From G942493375 sp942493375 (GTDB taxonomy: Bacteria > Armatimonadota > UBA5829), in NCBI GenBank assembly GCA_942493375.1, contig OW818698.1:7812001-7876000 (forward strand): DNA of 64,000 nt, in the 5' to 3' direction. Numbering within the stretch: the stretch's first letter is position 1; each line of letters opens with the position of its first letter. Both the position numbers and the translations under genes were made by a program. Of the stretch, positions 6,679 through 17,105 are shown piece by piece. The notes below the pieces were generated by a model that saw only the letters and a list, made by a program, of their open reading frames with translations, ran no database searches and was not told the origin of the DNA.

Positions 6679-8988
6679 ATGACGGTTTTTCGTTTCATCA
6701 TCTGTATGGTGCTTGCATTAATCTGTGCAGCGCCTTCTTTTGCTCAGCAGAAATCTTTTCTCATTGCCAATGAGAGCAAGCCAACGGTGGCTATCGTAAT
6801 CGATCCGGATGCAACTATTGCAGAACAAACTGCTGCAAAAGAGCTATCTATTTACTTGAAAAAGATCACTGGGGGAGACTTTCTGACATATCAGATTGGT
6901 TCTTCGCCCTCTGGTATGCCTCGAATTCTAGTCGGTCAATCAGAAGAAGCAAGAAAATTGCTTGGAAACATCGATTGGAAAACACTCAAATTCGATGGTA
7001 TATCTATCAAGTTCGTTGGTAACGACCTCGTCCTGGCTGGTGACAGACCCCGGGGCTCTTTATATGCGGTCTATACATTCCTGGAAGAATATCTGGGATG
7101 CAGATGGTGGACAGCAAAAGCAAGTCGAGTTCCTTATAATGTAAATCTTTCTGTTAAGAAGGTAAACAAGACCCACATTCCTCCATTTATGTACCGTGAA
7201 ACTTACTATCAACCGGTAATCCACAAAAACCTGGAGTTTGCATCCAAGCTCAAACTAAACGGCACGCATCAGTCGGTGCCGGTTGAGTATGGCGGACATT
7301 ACAATCTACTGGGTTTTGTCCACACAGCAGATAGATTTCTGCCTGCTTCTGTTTACTTTGACAAACATCCCGAATGGTACAGCCTGGTCAATGGCAAAAG
7401 AATCGGAGGGCAGGCTGGCGGTCAGTTGTGTTTGACTAACGAAGAGATGAAGGCTGAGTTTGTTAAGCAGACTTTGAATGTAATTGCAACGGATCCTTCA
7501 GCTGGTATGATCGCAATCGACCAGAATGACAACTTCAGCTATTGCCAGTGTGATAACTGCAACGCTGTAGCCAAAGAAGAGGGCGGTCAGACAGGTGTGT
7601 TGATTAGATTCGTCAACGCAATAGCTGATGAAGTTGCAAAGAAATACCCTGACTTCCTGGTTGAGACTCTGGCATATCAATATACCCGTCACGCACCAAA
7701 GCTCGCAAGACCACGGGATAATGTCATAGTTCGTCTATGTTCAATCGAGTGTGATTTTGCATCTCCTCTTGACTCAAAGAACAATGCTTCTTTCTACAAG
7801 GATCTTCAGGACTGGAAGAAGATGGCGAAGCATTTGTACATTTGGGATTATGTAGTAGACTTTGCCAATTTATCCATTGGGCATCCGAACTGGAGAACAC
7901 TTGCTCCTAACATACGCATCTTTGCTGATAACAACGTCGTCGGAATGTTCGAGCAGGGTGACGGATTCAATAGTGATGCCGCATTCGGCAATATGAAGAT
8001 ATGGGTGATGAGCCAGTTGATGTGGGATAAATCCCTGGACGCTCATAAACTGATGAAAGAGTTTGCAACAGGCTACTATGGCCCGGCAGCTCCATATATG
8101 ATCAATTATCTTGATCTGACATGCGACGCTGTTGAGAAATCTAAAATGCTTCTTGGTTGTTTTGTCGGAGCAAACTTCGACTACCTGAAGCAGCCAGAAA
8201 TGGACAAGGCGAATGCCCTGTTTGATAAGGCTGAACTTGCTGTCTCCAACAATGCTGAGTTGTTAAAAAGAGTCCGCATTGAGAGGCTTGCATTAGACCA
8301 CACCTGGATTCTGCAGACACTGTTGAACAGAAGCAAAGTTGGCAAGGCCAGAAATATGGATATGAAAGCGGTCGCTGAGAATTTTATCAGCATGTCCGAA
8401 TCGACTGGCAATAACTATATCGGTGAATCCAGCCCAATGACCGAAGACTACTACAACACCCTCAGATCCTTCGCAGTTCTCCCTCCACTCCCTGCTGCCA
8501 AAAAGAATGCTATCCAGCCTGCAGCAGTAAAAGGACTCAAAGCCAAGCAGTGGGTCGAAATGCAGGATGGTAAGATGAACCTGTATATGGCCGGAGTAAG
8601 AAGCTTCATCGTAGCAGATGAGGAAGCATCGGATGGCAGAGCTGTCAAAATGCTTGGTAAAGACCTGGACTGGTCAACTCAGATGCATCTGGACAGAACA
8701 GGAACCAAAGCCGGCGAAAAGATAACCGTATATGTCAGTGTGAAGGCTAAACTCAAAGCAACCTCCGGTGTTGCATTTACAACGGGTATATACGATACAA
8801 TCAACGGCAAGCGAATCATTGACAAAACAGTCAGGATCGAAGATGTAAAAGATTCCAACTACCATGAATACAACCTGGGCACATATAAACTGGAACCAGG
8901 ATGGTATACATATGTGGCTCCTCCAGGAGATGAGAATCTTGTTGAGGAAGTCCTGGTAGACAGAGGGTTCGTAATCAAGAGCAAATAG
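6679..8988 (+). CDS. Exported DUF4838 protein, array copy 1
   Basis: A 769-residue protein with a Sec signal peptide (cleavage near A-P-S-F-A-Q). Next comes a hexosaminidase/GH67-type N-terminal domain at about residues 25-150 (A-E-Q-T-A-A-K-E-L, later G-D-R-P-R-G-S-L-Y-A-V-Y). The DUF4838 core carries P-P-F-M-Y-R-E-T and H-P-E-W-Y-S-L-V-N-G, then D281-Q-N-D-N followed by the cysteine motif C-Q-C-D-N-C (289-294). The last 150 residues look like a beta-sandwich, perhaps carbohydrate-binding. A glycosidase role is inferred from the domain set; no member is known to me with a proven substrate. It begins a run of six paralogues. Confidence 0.85.
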   Translation: MTVFRFIICMVLALICAAPSFAQQKSFLIANESKPTVAIVIDPDATIAEQTAAKELSIYLKKITGGDFLTYQIGSSPSGMPRILVGQSEEARKLLGNIDWKTLKFDGISIKFVGNDLVLAGDRPRGSLYAVYTFLEEYLGCRWWTAKASRVPYNVNLSVKKVNKTHIPPFMYRETYYQPVIHKNLEFASKLKLNGTHQSVPVEYGGHYNLLGFVHTADRFLPASVYFDKHPEWYSLVNGKRIGGQAGGQLCLTNEEMKAEFVKQTLNVIATDPSAGMIAIDQNDNFSYCQCDNCNAVAKEEGGQTGVLIRFVNAIADEVAKKYPDFLVETLAYQYTRHAPKLARPRDNVIVRLCSIECDFASPLDSKNNASFYKDLQDWKKMAKHLYIWDYVVDFANLSIGHPNWRTLAPNIRIFADNNVVGMFEQGDGFNSDAAFGNMKIWVMSQLMWDKSLDAHKLMKEFATGYYGPAAPYMINYLDLTCDAVEKSKMLLGCFVGANFDYLKQPEMDKANALFDKAELAVSNNAELLKRVRIERLALDHTWILQTLLNRSKVGKARNMDMKAVAENFISMSESTGNNYIGESSPMTEDYYNTLRSFAVLPPLPAAKKNAIQPAAVKGLKAKQWVEMQDGKMNLYMAGVRSFIVADEEASDGRAVKMLGKDLDWSTQMHLDRTGTKAGEKITVYVSVKAKLKATSGVAFTTGIYDTINGKRIIDKTVRIEDVKDSNYHEYNLGTYKLEPGWYTYVAPPGDENLVEEVLVDRGFVIKSK

Positions 8989-8998
8989 AAGCCATTTT

Positions 8999-9045
8999 AC
9001 CAAACTTCGCTTTTACTCTCAATGCCTGTAAAAGCGAAGTTTGGT
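8999..9045. terminator. 18-bp hairpin between DUF4838 copies 1 and 2
   Basis: Arms ACCAAACTTCGCTTTTAC and its exact complement flank an 11-base loop. It follows copy 1 by ten bases and has no T-run, so it is either a transcription barrier, an mRNA 3'-end stabiliser or a small repeat. A decayed relative may lie near 39030. Confidence 0.6.
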
Positions 9046-9117
9046 GCATAGTGCAAAGCAAGATGAGTGATCCACCGTTTCATCAAATTTCCGCAGCTTG
9101 CGCAACAGGAGAATGAT

Positions 9118-11445
9118 GTGATAGTTTACCGATCTATAATTCTGGCAATATTTCTCACTATTTGTGTATCCCCCTGCTTCTCTCAAAAAGAGCCATTTAC
9201 GATTGCCAAATCAGGTAAACCTGCAGCGGCAATTGTCCTCTCAGCAAATGCACCAATAGCCGAACAAACAGCTGCAAAGGAATTATCCGGATATCTGAAG
9301 CAAATAACCGGTTTTGATTACCCTATCTATTCTCCTGCAACTGTGCCAGCAGGAATGTCCAGAATTCTCATTGGACAATCTGAGGAAACTAAAAGGCTTC
9401 TTGGAAATATAGACTGGAAGTCTCTAAAGTTCGATGGCATTGCAATTAAGTTCATCGGAAATGACCTGGTTCTTGCCGGTGATAGGCCCCGTGGATCTCT
9501 TTATGCTGTTTATACTTTCCTTGAAGAATACATAGGATGCAGATGGTGGACTCCAAAGTCTAGTTTCATTCCACAAAAACGCAACCTGTCTGTTAAGAGA
9601 AGAGACAAAACTCACATCCCTCCGTTTATGTACCGTGAGGCGTATTTTACTCAGGTAACAAGCAAAAATCCGGAGTTTGCAGCCAGACTCAAGCAAAACG
9701 GCACCGGCCAGTCGATTCCTGTTGAATACGGAAGCCATTACACTCTGATGGGGTTTGTCCACACTGCAAACAATTTCATGCCAGCCGCTGCTTACTTTGA
9801 CACTCATCCGGAATGGTTCAGCCTGGTAAACGGGAAACGAGTTGGTGGACAAGCAGGCGGGCAGATATGCTTGACCAATGAGGATATGAAAGCCGAATTC
9901 CTGAAAAACGTAATGGTTAATATCGATGCCGACCCATTAACGGGAATGGTAGCGATTGACCAGAACGACAACCTCAACTACTGCCAGTGTGATAAATGCA
10001 CTGCTGTAGCGAATGAAGAAGGCGGGCAATCCGGTGTAATGCTAAGATTCGTCAACTCAATCGCAGACGAGATTGCAAAAAAATATCCTGATTTCCTGGT
10101 GGAGACCCTGGCATATCAATATACGCGCCACGCTCCAAAACTCACGAAACCCAGGGACAATGTCATAGTTCGGCTGTGTTCAATCGAGTGTGATTTTGCT
10201 TCTCCTCTGAACTCCAAGAAAAATGCTTCTTTTTATAAAGATTTACAGGCCTGGAAGAAAATAAGCAAACACCTTTACATTTGGGACTATGTAGTAAACT
10301 TCCAAAATCTGTCTGTCACACACCCGAACTGGAGAGTTCTCGGGCCAAATATGCGGATCTTTGCCGATAACAATGTAGTAGGAATGTTTTCACAGGGAGA
10401 CACCTACAACAACGACGCTGCCTTCGGCAATATGAAGACGTGGGTATTGAGCCGTCTGATGTGGGATCCGACTTTGGATGCACATAAACTGATGCAAGAA
10501 TTTGCTGCAGGTTATTACGGTCCAGCTTCGCGGTATATGATCGATTATCTGGACCTTACCTGTGAGGCAATAGAAAACTCCTACACTCTGGCACTTACTT
10601 GTTTTGCCGGGTCCTATTTCGACTATCTGCATCAGAAAGAAATGGATAAGGCAAATGAACTGTTTGATAGAGCAGAGCGTTCGGTTGCGAATAACCCTAC
10701 TCTATTGAATAGAGTCCGTATTGAAAGGCTTGCACTGGACCACACATGGATACTACAGACAATGCTGGACAGGAGCAAGGTCGGCAAAGCCAGAAATATG
10801 GATATGAAAGCTGTAACTGAGAACTTCATCAGTATGTCAGAAGCTACAGGTAATAACTATATCAGCGAAGGTATCAAAATGTCTGCTGACTATTACAATA
10901 CGCTGAGAAACCAGGCAGTTATTCCCCAACTTCCCAAGCTTCCAATTCCACCCGCCAGGAAAAACGCAGCTAAACCCGCTGCAGTATTGGGGCTCAAAGC
11001 TAACCAATGGGTAGAAATGCAGGACAGTAAAATGTTCTTGTATCAGCCAGGTGTCAAGAGTTTTATATTAGCAGATGAAGAGGCATCGGATGGTAGAGCT
11101 ATAAGATTACCTGGAAGCCAGTATGACTGGGCAGCACAAGTGCACCTGGACAAAACAGGTATCAAGCCAGGTAAAACTGTAACTATATATGTCAGCGTGA
11201 AAGCTGAACTCAAAGCAGCTTCCGGTGTAGCGTTCCAGATCGGTATCATCGATGTCCTCGGAAACAGAGGCATAATGACCCGCAACGTTATGATCGAGGA
11301 TATCAAAGACTCTAAATACCACGACTACAAAGTGGGCACATTCAAACTTGAACCAAAGTGGTATGTCTACGTCGCTGCTCCAGGAGATGATAAACTCGTG
11401 GATGAGGTTTTAGTAGACAGAGGGTTCGTGATCAAGGACAAATAG
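9118..11445 (+). CDS. Exported DUF4838 protein, array copy 2
   Basis: About 775 residues. The GTG at 9118 is chosen because AGGAG lies six bases upstream and copy 3 has the same leader (AACAGGAGAATGA then GTG). An in-frame GTG at 9067 has no such site. It has a signal peptide, the N-terminal hexosaminidase-type domain, and the core with D-Q-N-D-N and C-Q-C-D-K-C. A six-residue insertion (P-K-L-P-I-P-P-like) precedes the C-terminal beta domain, making it the longest copy. By the D-Q-N-D signature it groups with copies 1 and 3. Confidence 0.84.
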   Translation: MIVYRSIILAIFLTICVSPCFSQKEPFTIAKSGKPAAAIVLSANAPIAEQTAAKELSGYLKQITGFDYPIYSPATVPAGMSRILIGQSEETKRLLGNIDWKSLKFDGIAIKFIGNDLVLAGDRPRGSLYAVYTFLEEYIGCRWWTPKSSFIPQKRNLSVKRRDKTHIPPFMYREAYFTQVTSKNPEFAARLKQNGTGQSIPVEYGSHYTLMGFVHTANNFMPAAAYFDTHPEWFSLVNGKRVGGQAGGQICLTNEDMKAEFLKNVMVNIDADPLTGMVAIDQNDNLNYCQCDKCTAVANEEGGQSGVMLRFVNSIADEIAKKYPDFLVETLAYQYTRHAPKLTKPRDNVIVRLCSIECDFASPLNSKKNASFYKDLQAWKKISKHLYIWDYVVNFQNLSVTHPNWRVLGPNMRIFADNNVVGMFSQGDTYNNDAAFGNMKTWVLSRLMWDPTLDAHKLMQEFAAGYYGPASRYMIDYLDLTCEAIENSYTLALTCFAGSYFDYLHQKEMDKANELFDRAERSVANNPTLLNRVRIERLALDHTWILQTMLDRSKVGKARNMDMKAVTENFISMSEATGNNYISEGIKMSADYYNTLRNQAVIPQLPKLPIPPARKNAAKPAAVLGLKANQWVEMQDSKMFLYQPGVKSFILADEEASDGRAIRLPGSQYDWAAQVHLDKTGIKPGKTVTIYVSVKAELKAASGVAFQIGIIDVLGNRGIMTRNVMIEDIKDSKYHDYKVGTFKLEPKWYVYVAAPGDDKLVDEVLVDRGFVIKDK

Positions 11446-11498
11446 AGACACATCTACATTGACCTATAGCAGTAGGTTTGGAAAAAGGATAAGTAAAT

Positions 11499-12284
11499 AT
11501 GGAAACTGTTGAATTGCGGATCACTAAGTATTCCCCCGCTTTACGAGATTCGTATGGAAGATATCTCAAAGATGAGTGGACTAGTGTATCAGATGTAGGA
11601 AAGAGATTCGGCAACAGTGTCGTTACACTAGAGGATTACTTGATTGTTGAAAATGAATATGTATCCGTAATTATGCAACTGATGCAAGCCGCGGGTATTA
11701 GCGAACTCCATATAAGAAAACTCAATATAATTGATACTTCTTGTATTAACTTACCAACTGCATTACAAGAGGAATCCAAATCTGATCTGAAACTGATTAG
11801 AAATGCTAACGAACTAGATTTTGATCTTGTATCAAAAGCTATAAGATTGAATTTGCGAGAAGTGATAGCCTGTTATCTGACGGGACCTCGCGATTTTTAC
11901 GTCCATTTTGGCTATGATTATTATATGTACGCTGGTTTTGAAGGCGGGCTGGATGAATTGCAGGATATTTCAACGCCATTGTTCATTGAACCCTTCATTT
12001 CGCCATATAATTCTAATGAATGTAATGTAAGTGTGACCATAAAGAAGGATGCCGATATAGCCAGGCTCAATCTATCAAATATTCCATCGGTTGGTATACC
12101 CAGGACTCTTGAATGCACAGATGAAATCGGAAAGGCAACAATCAAGCTTAGTTTCGACAAAGATGGCCGTATAGTCTATATCGAGGTGAGTCCTGCAAAT
12201 GCAAGATTCCCGTTAACGTTGTTGAAAAACACTGAAAACTCCTGTGTTTTCGGTCAATATGATCTTTCTAGATTTGATGAGTAA
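11499..12284 (+). CDS. Uncharacterised 261-residue protein inserted in the DUF4838 array
   Basis: The protein has no signal peptide and no similarity to its neighbours. It opens R-I-T-K-Y-S-P, then Y-L-K-D-E-W-T-S-V-S-D-V-G-K. From memory this opening recurs in an uncharacterised family found in many bacteria, sometimes near toxin or contact-system genes, so an immunity-like role is conceivable but unproven. The DNA is visibly more AT-rich than the flanking array genes. An AAGGAT site precedes the ATG. Imperfect copies of TTGGAAAAAGGATAAGTAA lie just before (about 11476) and just after (about 12289) the gene, hinting at insertion. Confidence 0.7.
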   Translation: METVELRITKYSPALRDSYGRYLKDEWTSVSDVGKRFGNSVVTLEDYLIVENEYVSVIMQLMQAAGISELHIRKLNIIDTSCINLPTALQEESKSDLKLIRNANELDFDLVSKAIRLNLREVIACYLTGPRDFYVHFGYDYYMYAGFEGGLDELQDISTPLFIEPFISPYNSNECNVSVTIKKDADIARLNLSNIPSVGIPRTLECTDEIGKATIKLSFDKDGRIVYIEVSPANARFPLTLLKNTENSCVFGQYDLSRFDE

Positions 12285-12430
12285 CCCTTGGAAAAGGAGA
12301 ATAGTAAGTAACTAACACAAACATTTTAGTGTGTATCTGATTCTCAGGACTGTATAAGGGAATATTTATACATCGAGTATATGACCCAAATCATTGGAGC
12401 GTACCGCGGTTCGAACAACAGGAGAATGAC

Positions 12431-14740
12431 GTGACAGTTTCCCGATCCATATTAATCGCAGCAATTTTCATCTTGTTTTCTATTCAATGCGTTGCCCAGC
12501 AGAAAACATTCACCATTGCACAATCCGGAACCCCAAGGGTTGCAATTGTCATTCCTACCAATGCACCCATAGCCGACAAAACCGCTGCAAATGAACTTGC
12601 TGCGTATTTAAAACAGATCACCGGATCTGATTATCCGGTTTATTCACCCACTACAACGCCAGCTGGAATACCAAGAATTCTCATAGGGCAGTCTGAAGAA
12701 TCTAAAAAGCTCCTGGGCAATATCGACTGGAACGAGCTCAGATTCGATGGGATACTCATCAAATTTGTTGGCAATGATCTCATTCTCGCAGGGGATAAAC
12801 CGCGCGGGACGCTCTATGCAGTATATACTTTCCTCGAGGAATATTTGGGATGCAGGTGGTGGACTGCAGAAAGCAGCTATATCCCATCTAGCCCTAACCT
12901 CTCAGTAAAGAGAATCAATAAGATGTATATCCCTCCATTTATGTATCGGGAGACTTATTTCGCTCCTGTTATACATAGAAACCTTGAATTTGCATCCAGA
13001 CTCAAGTTAAATGGCACCCATCAGTCAGTTCCTGAAGCATACGGGGGACACTACAATCTGATAGGTTTCGTCCACACTGCTGACAGGTTCCTGCCTGCTG
13101 CTACATATTTTAAAGATCATCCTGAATGGTACAGCCTGGTCAATGGGAAAAGAGTCGGTGGACAGGGAGAGGGCCAGCTTTGCTTGACCAATGAAGATAT
13201 GAAGGCTGAGTTTGTAAAGCAAGCTCTCAAACAGATCGAACTGGATCCGTCAGCCGGGATGATCGCCATCGATCAGAATGACAACATGAACTACTGCCAG
13301 TGCGATAAGTGCAGTGCTGTAGCTAAAGAAGAAGGCGGACAGTCCGGTGTGTTGATCCGGTTCGTCAACTCCGTAGCTGATGAGATAGTCAAGAGCTACC
13401 CGGACTTCCTGGTAGAGACACTGGCATATCAATACACCCGCAACGCCCCAAAGCTTGCCAGACCCAGGGACAATGTCATAGTCAGGCTCTGCTCCGGAGA
13501 GTGCGATTTCGCTTCTCCAATGAGTTCGAGTAACAACGCATCATTCTACAAGGACATACAGGACTGGAAGAACATGGCTAAACGCCTGTATATCTGGGAC
13601 TATGTGGTAGATTTCGCAAACTTATCCATCAGCCATCCCAACTGGAGAGTGCTAGCCCCTAACATTCGAATATTCGCAGCTAACCACGTTGTAGGAGTAT
13701 TTGAACAGGGCGATGGGTTCAATAGCGATGCTACTTTCGGTTGCATGAAGACATGGGTATTGAGTCATTTGATGTGGAACCCAAGTTTGGATCAACGTAA
13801 GCTGATGCAGGAGTATGCTAACGGTTACTATGGTGCAGCGGCTCCGTATCTGATCAGTTATCTTGACCTCACATCGGATGCAATTGAGAAATCTAAAATC
13901 CAACTGACCTGCGGAATAGGAGAGAACCTGACATATCTAAAACAAAAAGATATGGATAGAGCTAACGATCTGTTCGACAAGGCTGAGCTGTCCGTACGCA
14001 ACAATCCCGAACTGCTAAAAAGAGTGCGGGTTGCCAGACTTGCTCTCGATCATACCTGGATACTCCATACGCAGTTGAACAGGACCAAAGTCGGTACCGC
14101 CAGGGGTATGGACATGAAGACCATCTGCGAAGATTTTATCAGCAGATCAAATTCAACCGGCAACAACTACATTCATGAAGCAGGAGTCATGACTGCAGAT
14201 TACTACAACTATCTTAGAAGTATGGCTGTCCTGCCGAGTATCCCGGCATCCCAACGAAACCCATTGGTCCCAAAAGCAGTCAAGGGATTGAAACCAGAAC
14301 AATGGGTTGATGTCCAGGACAGTAGAATGTTCCTCTATATGCAGGGGACTAAGAGTTTCCAGGTAGCTGATGAATATGCATCTGACTCCAAAGCTGCCCG
14401 TCTGCCGGGAAACCTGGGAGACTGGGCAGTACAGACGCATCTGGACTTCACAGGAATCCCGGTTGGCACCAAAGTTACTGTGTATGTCAGTGTAAGAGCC
14501 AAACTAAAGGCTAAATCAGGCATTGCATTCTCCGCAGGTATATATGACACCATTAACGGTAAAAGCATCATAGATCGCCGGTTCACGATAGAAGAAGTGA
14601 AGGATTCCAAATACCACGACTACTGTCTGGGCACATTCACCCTCCAGCCTGGCTGGTATGCCTACGTCGCTGCACCGGCAGATGATAGACAGGTTGAGGA
14701 TGTCCTGGTCGATAGAAGCTTTATTGTGTTGAGTAAATGA
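12431..14740 (+). CDS. Exported DUF4838 protein, array copy 3
   Basis: A 769-residue paralogue starting with GTG behind AGGAG. Signal peptide ends near V-A-Q-Q. The N-terminal domain has A-D-K-T-A-A-N-E-L. The core has D-Q-N-D-N and C-Q-C-D-K-C, but C-S-G-E-C-D-F-A replaces C-S-I-E-C-D-F-A of copies 1 and 2. The leader before the GTG is nearly the same as in copy 2, so the duplicated unit included upstream DNA. Its stop codon overlaps an in-frame ATG of the next copy. Confidence 0.84.
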   Translation: MTVSRSILIAAIFILFSIQCVAQQKTFTIAQSGTPRVAIVIPTNAPIADKTAANELAAYLKQITGSDYPVYSPTTTPAGIPRILIGQSEESKKLLGNIDWNELRFDGILIKFVGNDLILAGDKPRGTLYAVYTFLEEYLGCRWWTAESSYIPSSPNLSVKRINKMYIPPFMYRETYFAPVIHRNLEFASRLKLNGTHQSVPEAYGGHYNLIGFVHTADRFLPAATYFKDHPEWYSLVNGKRVGGQGEGQLCLTNEDMKAEFVKQALKQIELDPSAGMIAIDQNDNMNYCQCDKCSAVAKEEGGQSGVLIRFVNSVADEIVKSYPDFLVETLAYQYTRNAPKLARPRDNVIVRLCSGECDFASPMSSSNNASFYKDIQDWKNMAKRLYIWDYVVDFANLSISHPNWRVLAPNIRIFAANHVVGVFEQGDGFNSDATFGCMKTWVLSHLMWNPSLDQRKLMQEYANGYYGAAAPYLISYLDLTSDAIEKSKIQLTCGIGENLTYLKQKDMDRANDLFDKAELSVRNNPELLKRVRVARLALDHTWILHTQLNRTKVGTARGMDMKTICEDFISRSNSTGNNYIHEAGVMTADYYNYLRSMAVLPSIPASQRNPLVPKAVKGLKPEQWVDVQDSRMFLYMQGTKSFQVADEYASDSKAARLPGNLGDWAVQTHLDFTGIPVGTKVTVYVSVRAKLKAKSGIAFSAGIYDTINGKSIIDRRFTIEEVKDSKYHDYCLGTFTLQPGWYAYVAAPADDRQVEDVLVDRSFIVLSK

Positions 14741-14769
14741 CCAAGTCAACTGTTAGAAGAGGGGTAAAT

Positions 14770-17079
14770 GTGACTATCTTCCACTGTATTCTACTGGCAA
14801 CAATCCTCATTGCTTGTACAGTTCAGAGTTCTGCTGCAGAACCATTATTCAAGCTTGCAGAATCTGGACGTACAAAAGTATCAATTGTCATTTCCGGCGA
14901 TGCACCTGTTGCCGAACAGACTGCAGCCAAAGAGTTATCACGATACCTGCAGCAGATCACCGGAGCTAAATTTGACATCTATTCACCTGCGAATACACCA
15001 TCCGGGATGCCGAGAATTCTTATTGGACAGTCCCAGGAAACCCAAAAGCTCCTCGGCAATATTGACTGGAAAACATTAAAATACGATGGCATAGTCATCA
15101 AATTCGTAGGCAATGACCTGGTGCTTGCCGGTGATAGACCCCGCGGGTCCTTGTATGCCGTATATACATTTCTTGAGGATTATTTAGGTTGCCGGTGGTG
15201 GACTACTGAGGATTCCTATATCCCTGCTATGCCTGATCTTTCCGTAAAAAGGATAGACAAGACCCACATTCCTCCGTTTATGTATCGTGAGACATACTTT
15301 GCTCAGGTTAAGAATAAGAATCTTGAGTTTGCGTCCAGACTGAAACTCAATGGCACACATCATCCAGTTCCCAAGGAATATGGAGGATACTATAACCTGC
15401 TGGGATTCGTACATACCTTTGATACATTTCTTCCGGCAAAGGATTACTTTACAGCACATCCAGAATGGTTCAGTCTTGTCAATGGAAATAGGGTCGGTGG
15501 CCAGGTAGAAGGCCAGTTGTGCCTGACCAATCAGGAGATGAAAAACGAGTTTGTAAAGCAGACTCTCAAACAAATAGAGCAGGATGTTTCCGCTGGTATG
15601 ATCTCCGTCAGTCAGAATGACAATTCCAGCTTCTGCCAATGTGAAAACTGCACATCGGTTGCTAACAAATATGGCGGCCAATCGGGATTACTGGTTCACT
15701 TTGTCAACTCCGTAGCAGATGAAATAGCAAAAGTATACCCGGATTTTTTAGTTGAAACACTGGCATACCATTACACTCGTCATGCTCCAAGGAATATTAA
15801 GCCCAGAGATAATGTCATAATCAGGCTGTGCACAGCTGAGTGTGATTTTGCTACACCAATGGACTCTAGAAATAACACTGAGTTTTATAAAGATATAAAA
15901 GGATGGAAGAGTATATCCAAACGCTTGTATGTATGGGATTACATTGCTAATTTTGTTAATCTGACTTTGGGACATCCTAACTGGAATACACTCGCTCCTA
16001 ATATTCGAATCTTTGCTGCAAATAATGTTATTGGTCTTTTCGAACAGGGTGATGGATTTAACAGTGATCCGGCTTTTGGCAAAATGAAAATGTGGGTTAT
16101 AAGCCACCTGATGTGGGATCCAACACTTGACTCCCGTAAGCTAATCAAGCAATTTGCTGACGGTTATTATGGTGCAGCGTCTCCTTATGTCATCAAATAT
16201 CTCGACCTGGTATGTAAGGCAATTGAAAAATCCGGAATCCGCCTGACTTATGTCTTTGGCTCCAATCTTGAGTATATGAAACAGAAAGAGATGGATACAG
16301 CCAACGGTCTATTTGATAAAGCTGAACAAGCCGTAAGCAACGATCCTGTAATGCTGAAAAGAGTTCAAGTCGCCAGGCTATCTCTCGACCACATGTGGCT
16401 ATTGCAGCCTCAGCTGGACAAGACCAACGCAGGTAAAGCCAGAGGCTTGGATATTAAGGAAGTCGCCGAGAGATATATCAAACTCTCAGAGTCCTCCGGT
16501 AACAACTACATCGGAGAAGGCGGACTGATGACAGAGGCATACTATGCCAGTCTCAGAAATTATGCTGCACTGCCCTATGTCCCTGCATCTAAGCGCCAGG
16601 TAACACCTCCAATTGCAACAAAAGGACTCAAACCCGATGAATGGGCTGATATACAGGACTCAAAGATAACTCTATATATGCCGGGAGTCCTGAGCCTGAT
16701 AGTTGGAGATAAGGATGCTTCTGACCAAAGAGCAGTACGGATGCCCGGGAACCAGCTGGACTGGGCAACGCAGGCTTTTCTGGACAGAAGTGGTCTAAAA
16801 CCTGGCACTAAAGTGGATGTGTATGTGACTGTAAAAGCTGCATTGAAATCCAACAGTGGATTAGCATTTAGCACCGGAATCTATGATGATAAAAATCAAA
16901 AACGGATTCTTGACAGCAAAATAATGATACAGGACATACCTGATTCCAAATACCACGAATATAAACTCGGAACATACACTCTTGAACCGGGGTGGTATGT
17001 ATATGTGGCTCCTCCGGGAGATGCTAAACTCGTTGAAGAGATTCTAGTCGATAGAGTCTTCTTGATAATACATAAATGA
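14770..17079 (+). CDS. Exported DUF4838 protein, array copy 4
   Basis: A 769-residue paralogue. The GTG at 14770 is preferred: it follows GAGGGG and aligns with the GTG starts of copies 2 and 3. An ATG at 14737 overlapping the previous stop would add 11 residues. The signature is S-Q-N-D-N in place of D-Q-N-D-N, with C-Q-C-E-N-C and then N-K-Y-G-G-Q in place of K-E-E-G-G-Q. It therefore begins the second subgroup (copies 4-6) of the array. Confidence 0.84.
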   Translation: MTIFHCILLATILIACTVQSSAAEPLFKLAESGRTKVSIVISGDAPVAEQTAAKELSRYLQQITGAKFDIYSPANTPSGMPRILIGQSQETQKLLGNIDWKTLKYDGIVIKFVGNDLVLAGDRPRGSLYAVYTFLEDYLGCRWWTTEDSYIPAMPDLSVKRIDKTHIPPFMYRETYFAQVKNKNLEFASRLKLNGTHHPVPKEYGGYYNLLGFVHTFDTFLPAKDYFTAHPEWFSLVNGNRVGGQVEGQLCLTNQEMKNEFVKQTLKQIEQDVSAGMISVSQNDNSSFCQCENCTSVANKYGGQSGLLVHFVNSVADEIAKVYPDFLVETLAYHYTRHAPRNIKPRDNVIIRLCTAECDFATPMDSRNNTEFYKDIKGWKSISKRLYVWDYIANFVNLTLGHPNWNTLAPNIRIFAANNVIGLFEQGDGFNSDPAFGKMKMWVISHLMWDPTLDSRKLIKQFADGYYGAASPYVIKYLDLVCKAIEKSGIRLTYVFGSNLEYMKQKEMDTANGLFDKAEQAVSNDPVMLKRVQVARLSLDHMWLLQPQLDKTNAGKARGLDIKEVAERYIKLSESSGNNYIGEGGLMTEAYYASLRNYAALPYVPASKRQVTPPIATKGLKPDEWADIQDSKITLYMPGVLSLIVGDKDASDQRAVRMPGNQLDWATQAFLDRSGLKPGTKVDVYVTVKAALKSNSGLAFSTGIYDDKNQKRILDSKIMIQDIPDSKYHEYKLGTYTLEPGWYVYVAPPGDAKLVEEILVDRVFLIIHK

Positions 17080-17105
17080 TTGAAAGACCATACTAGGAGA
17101 CTATC

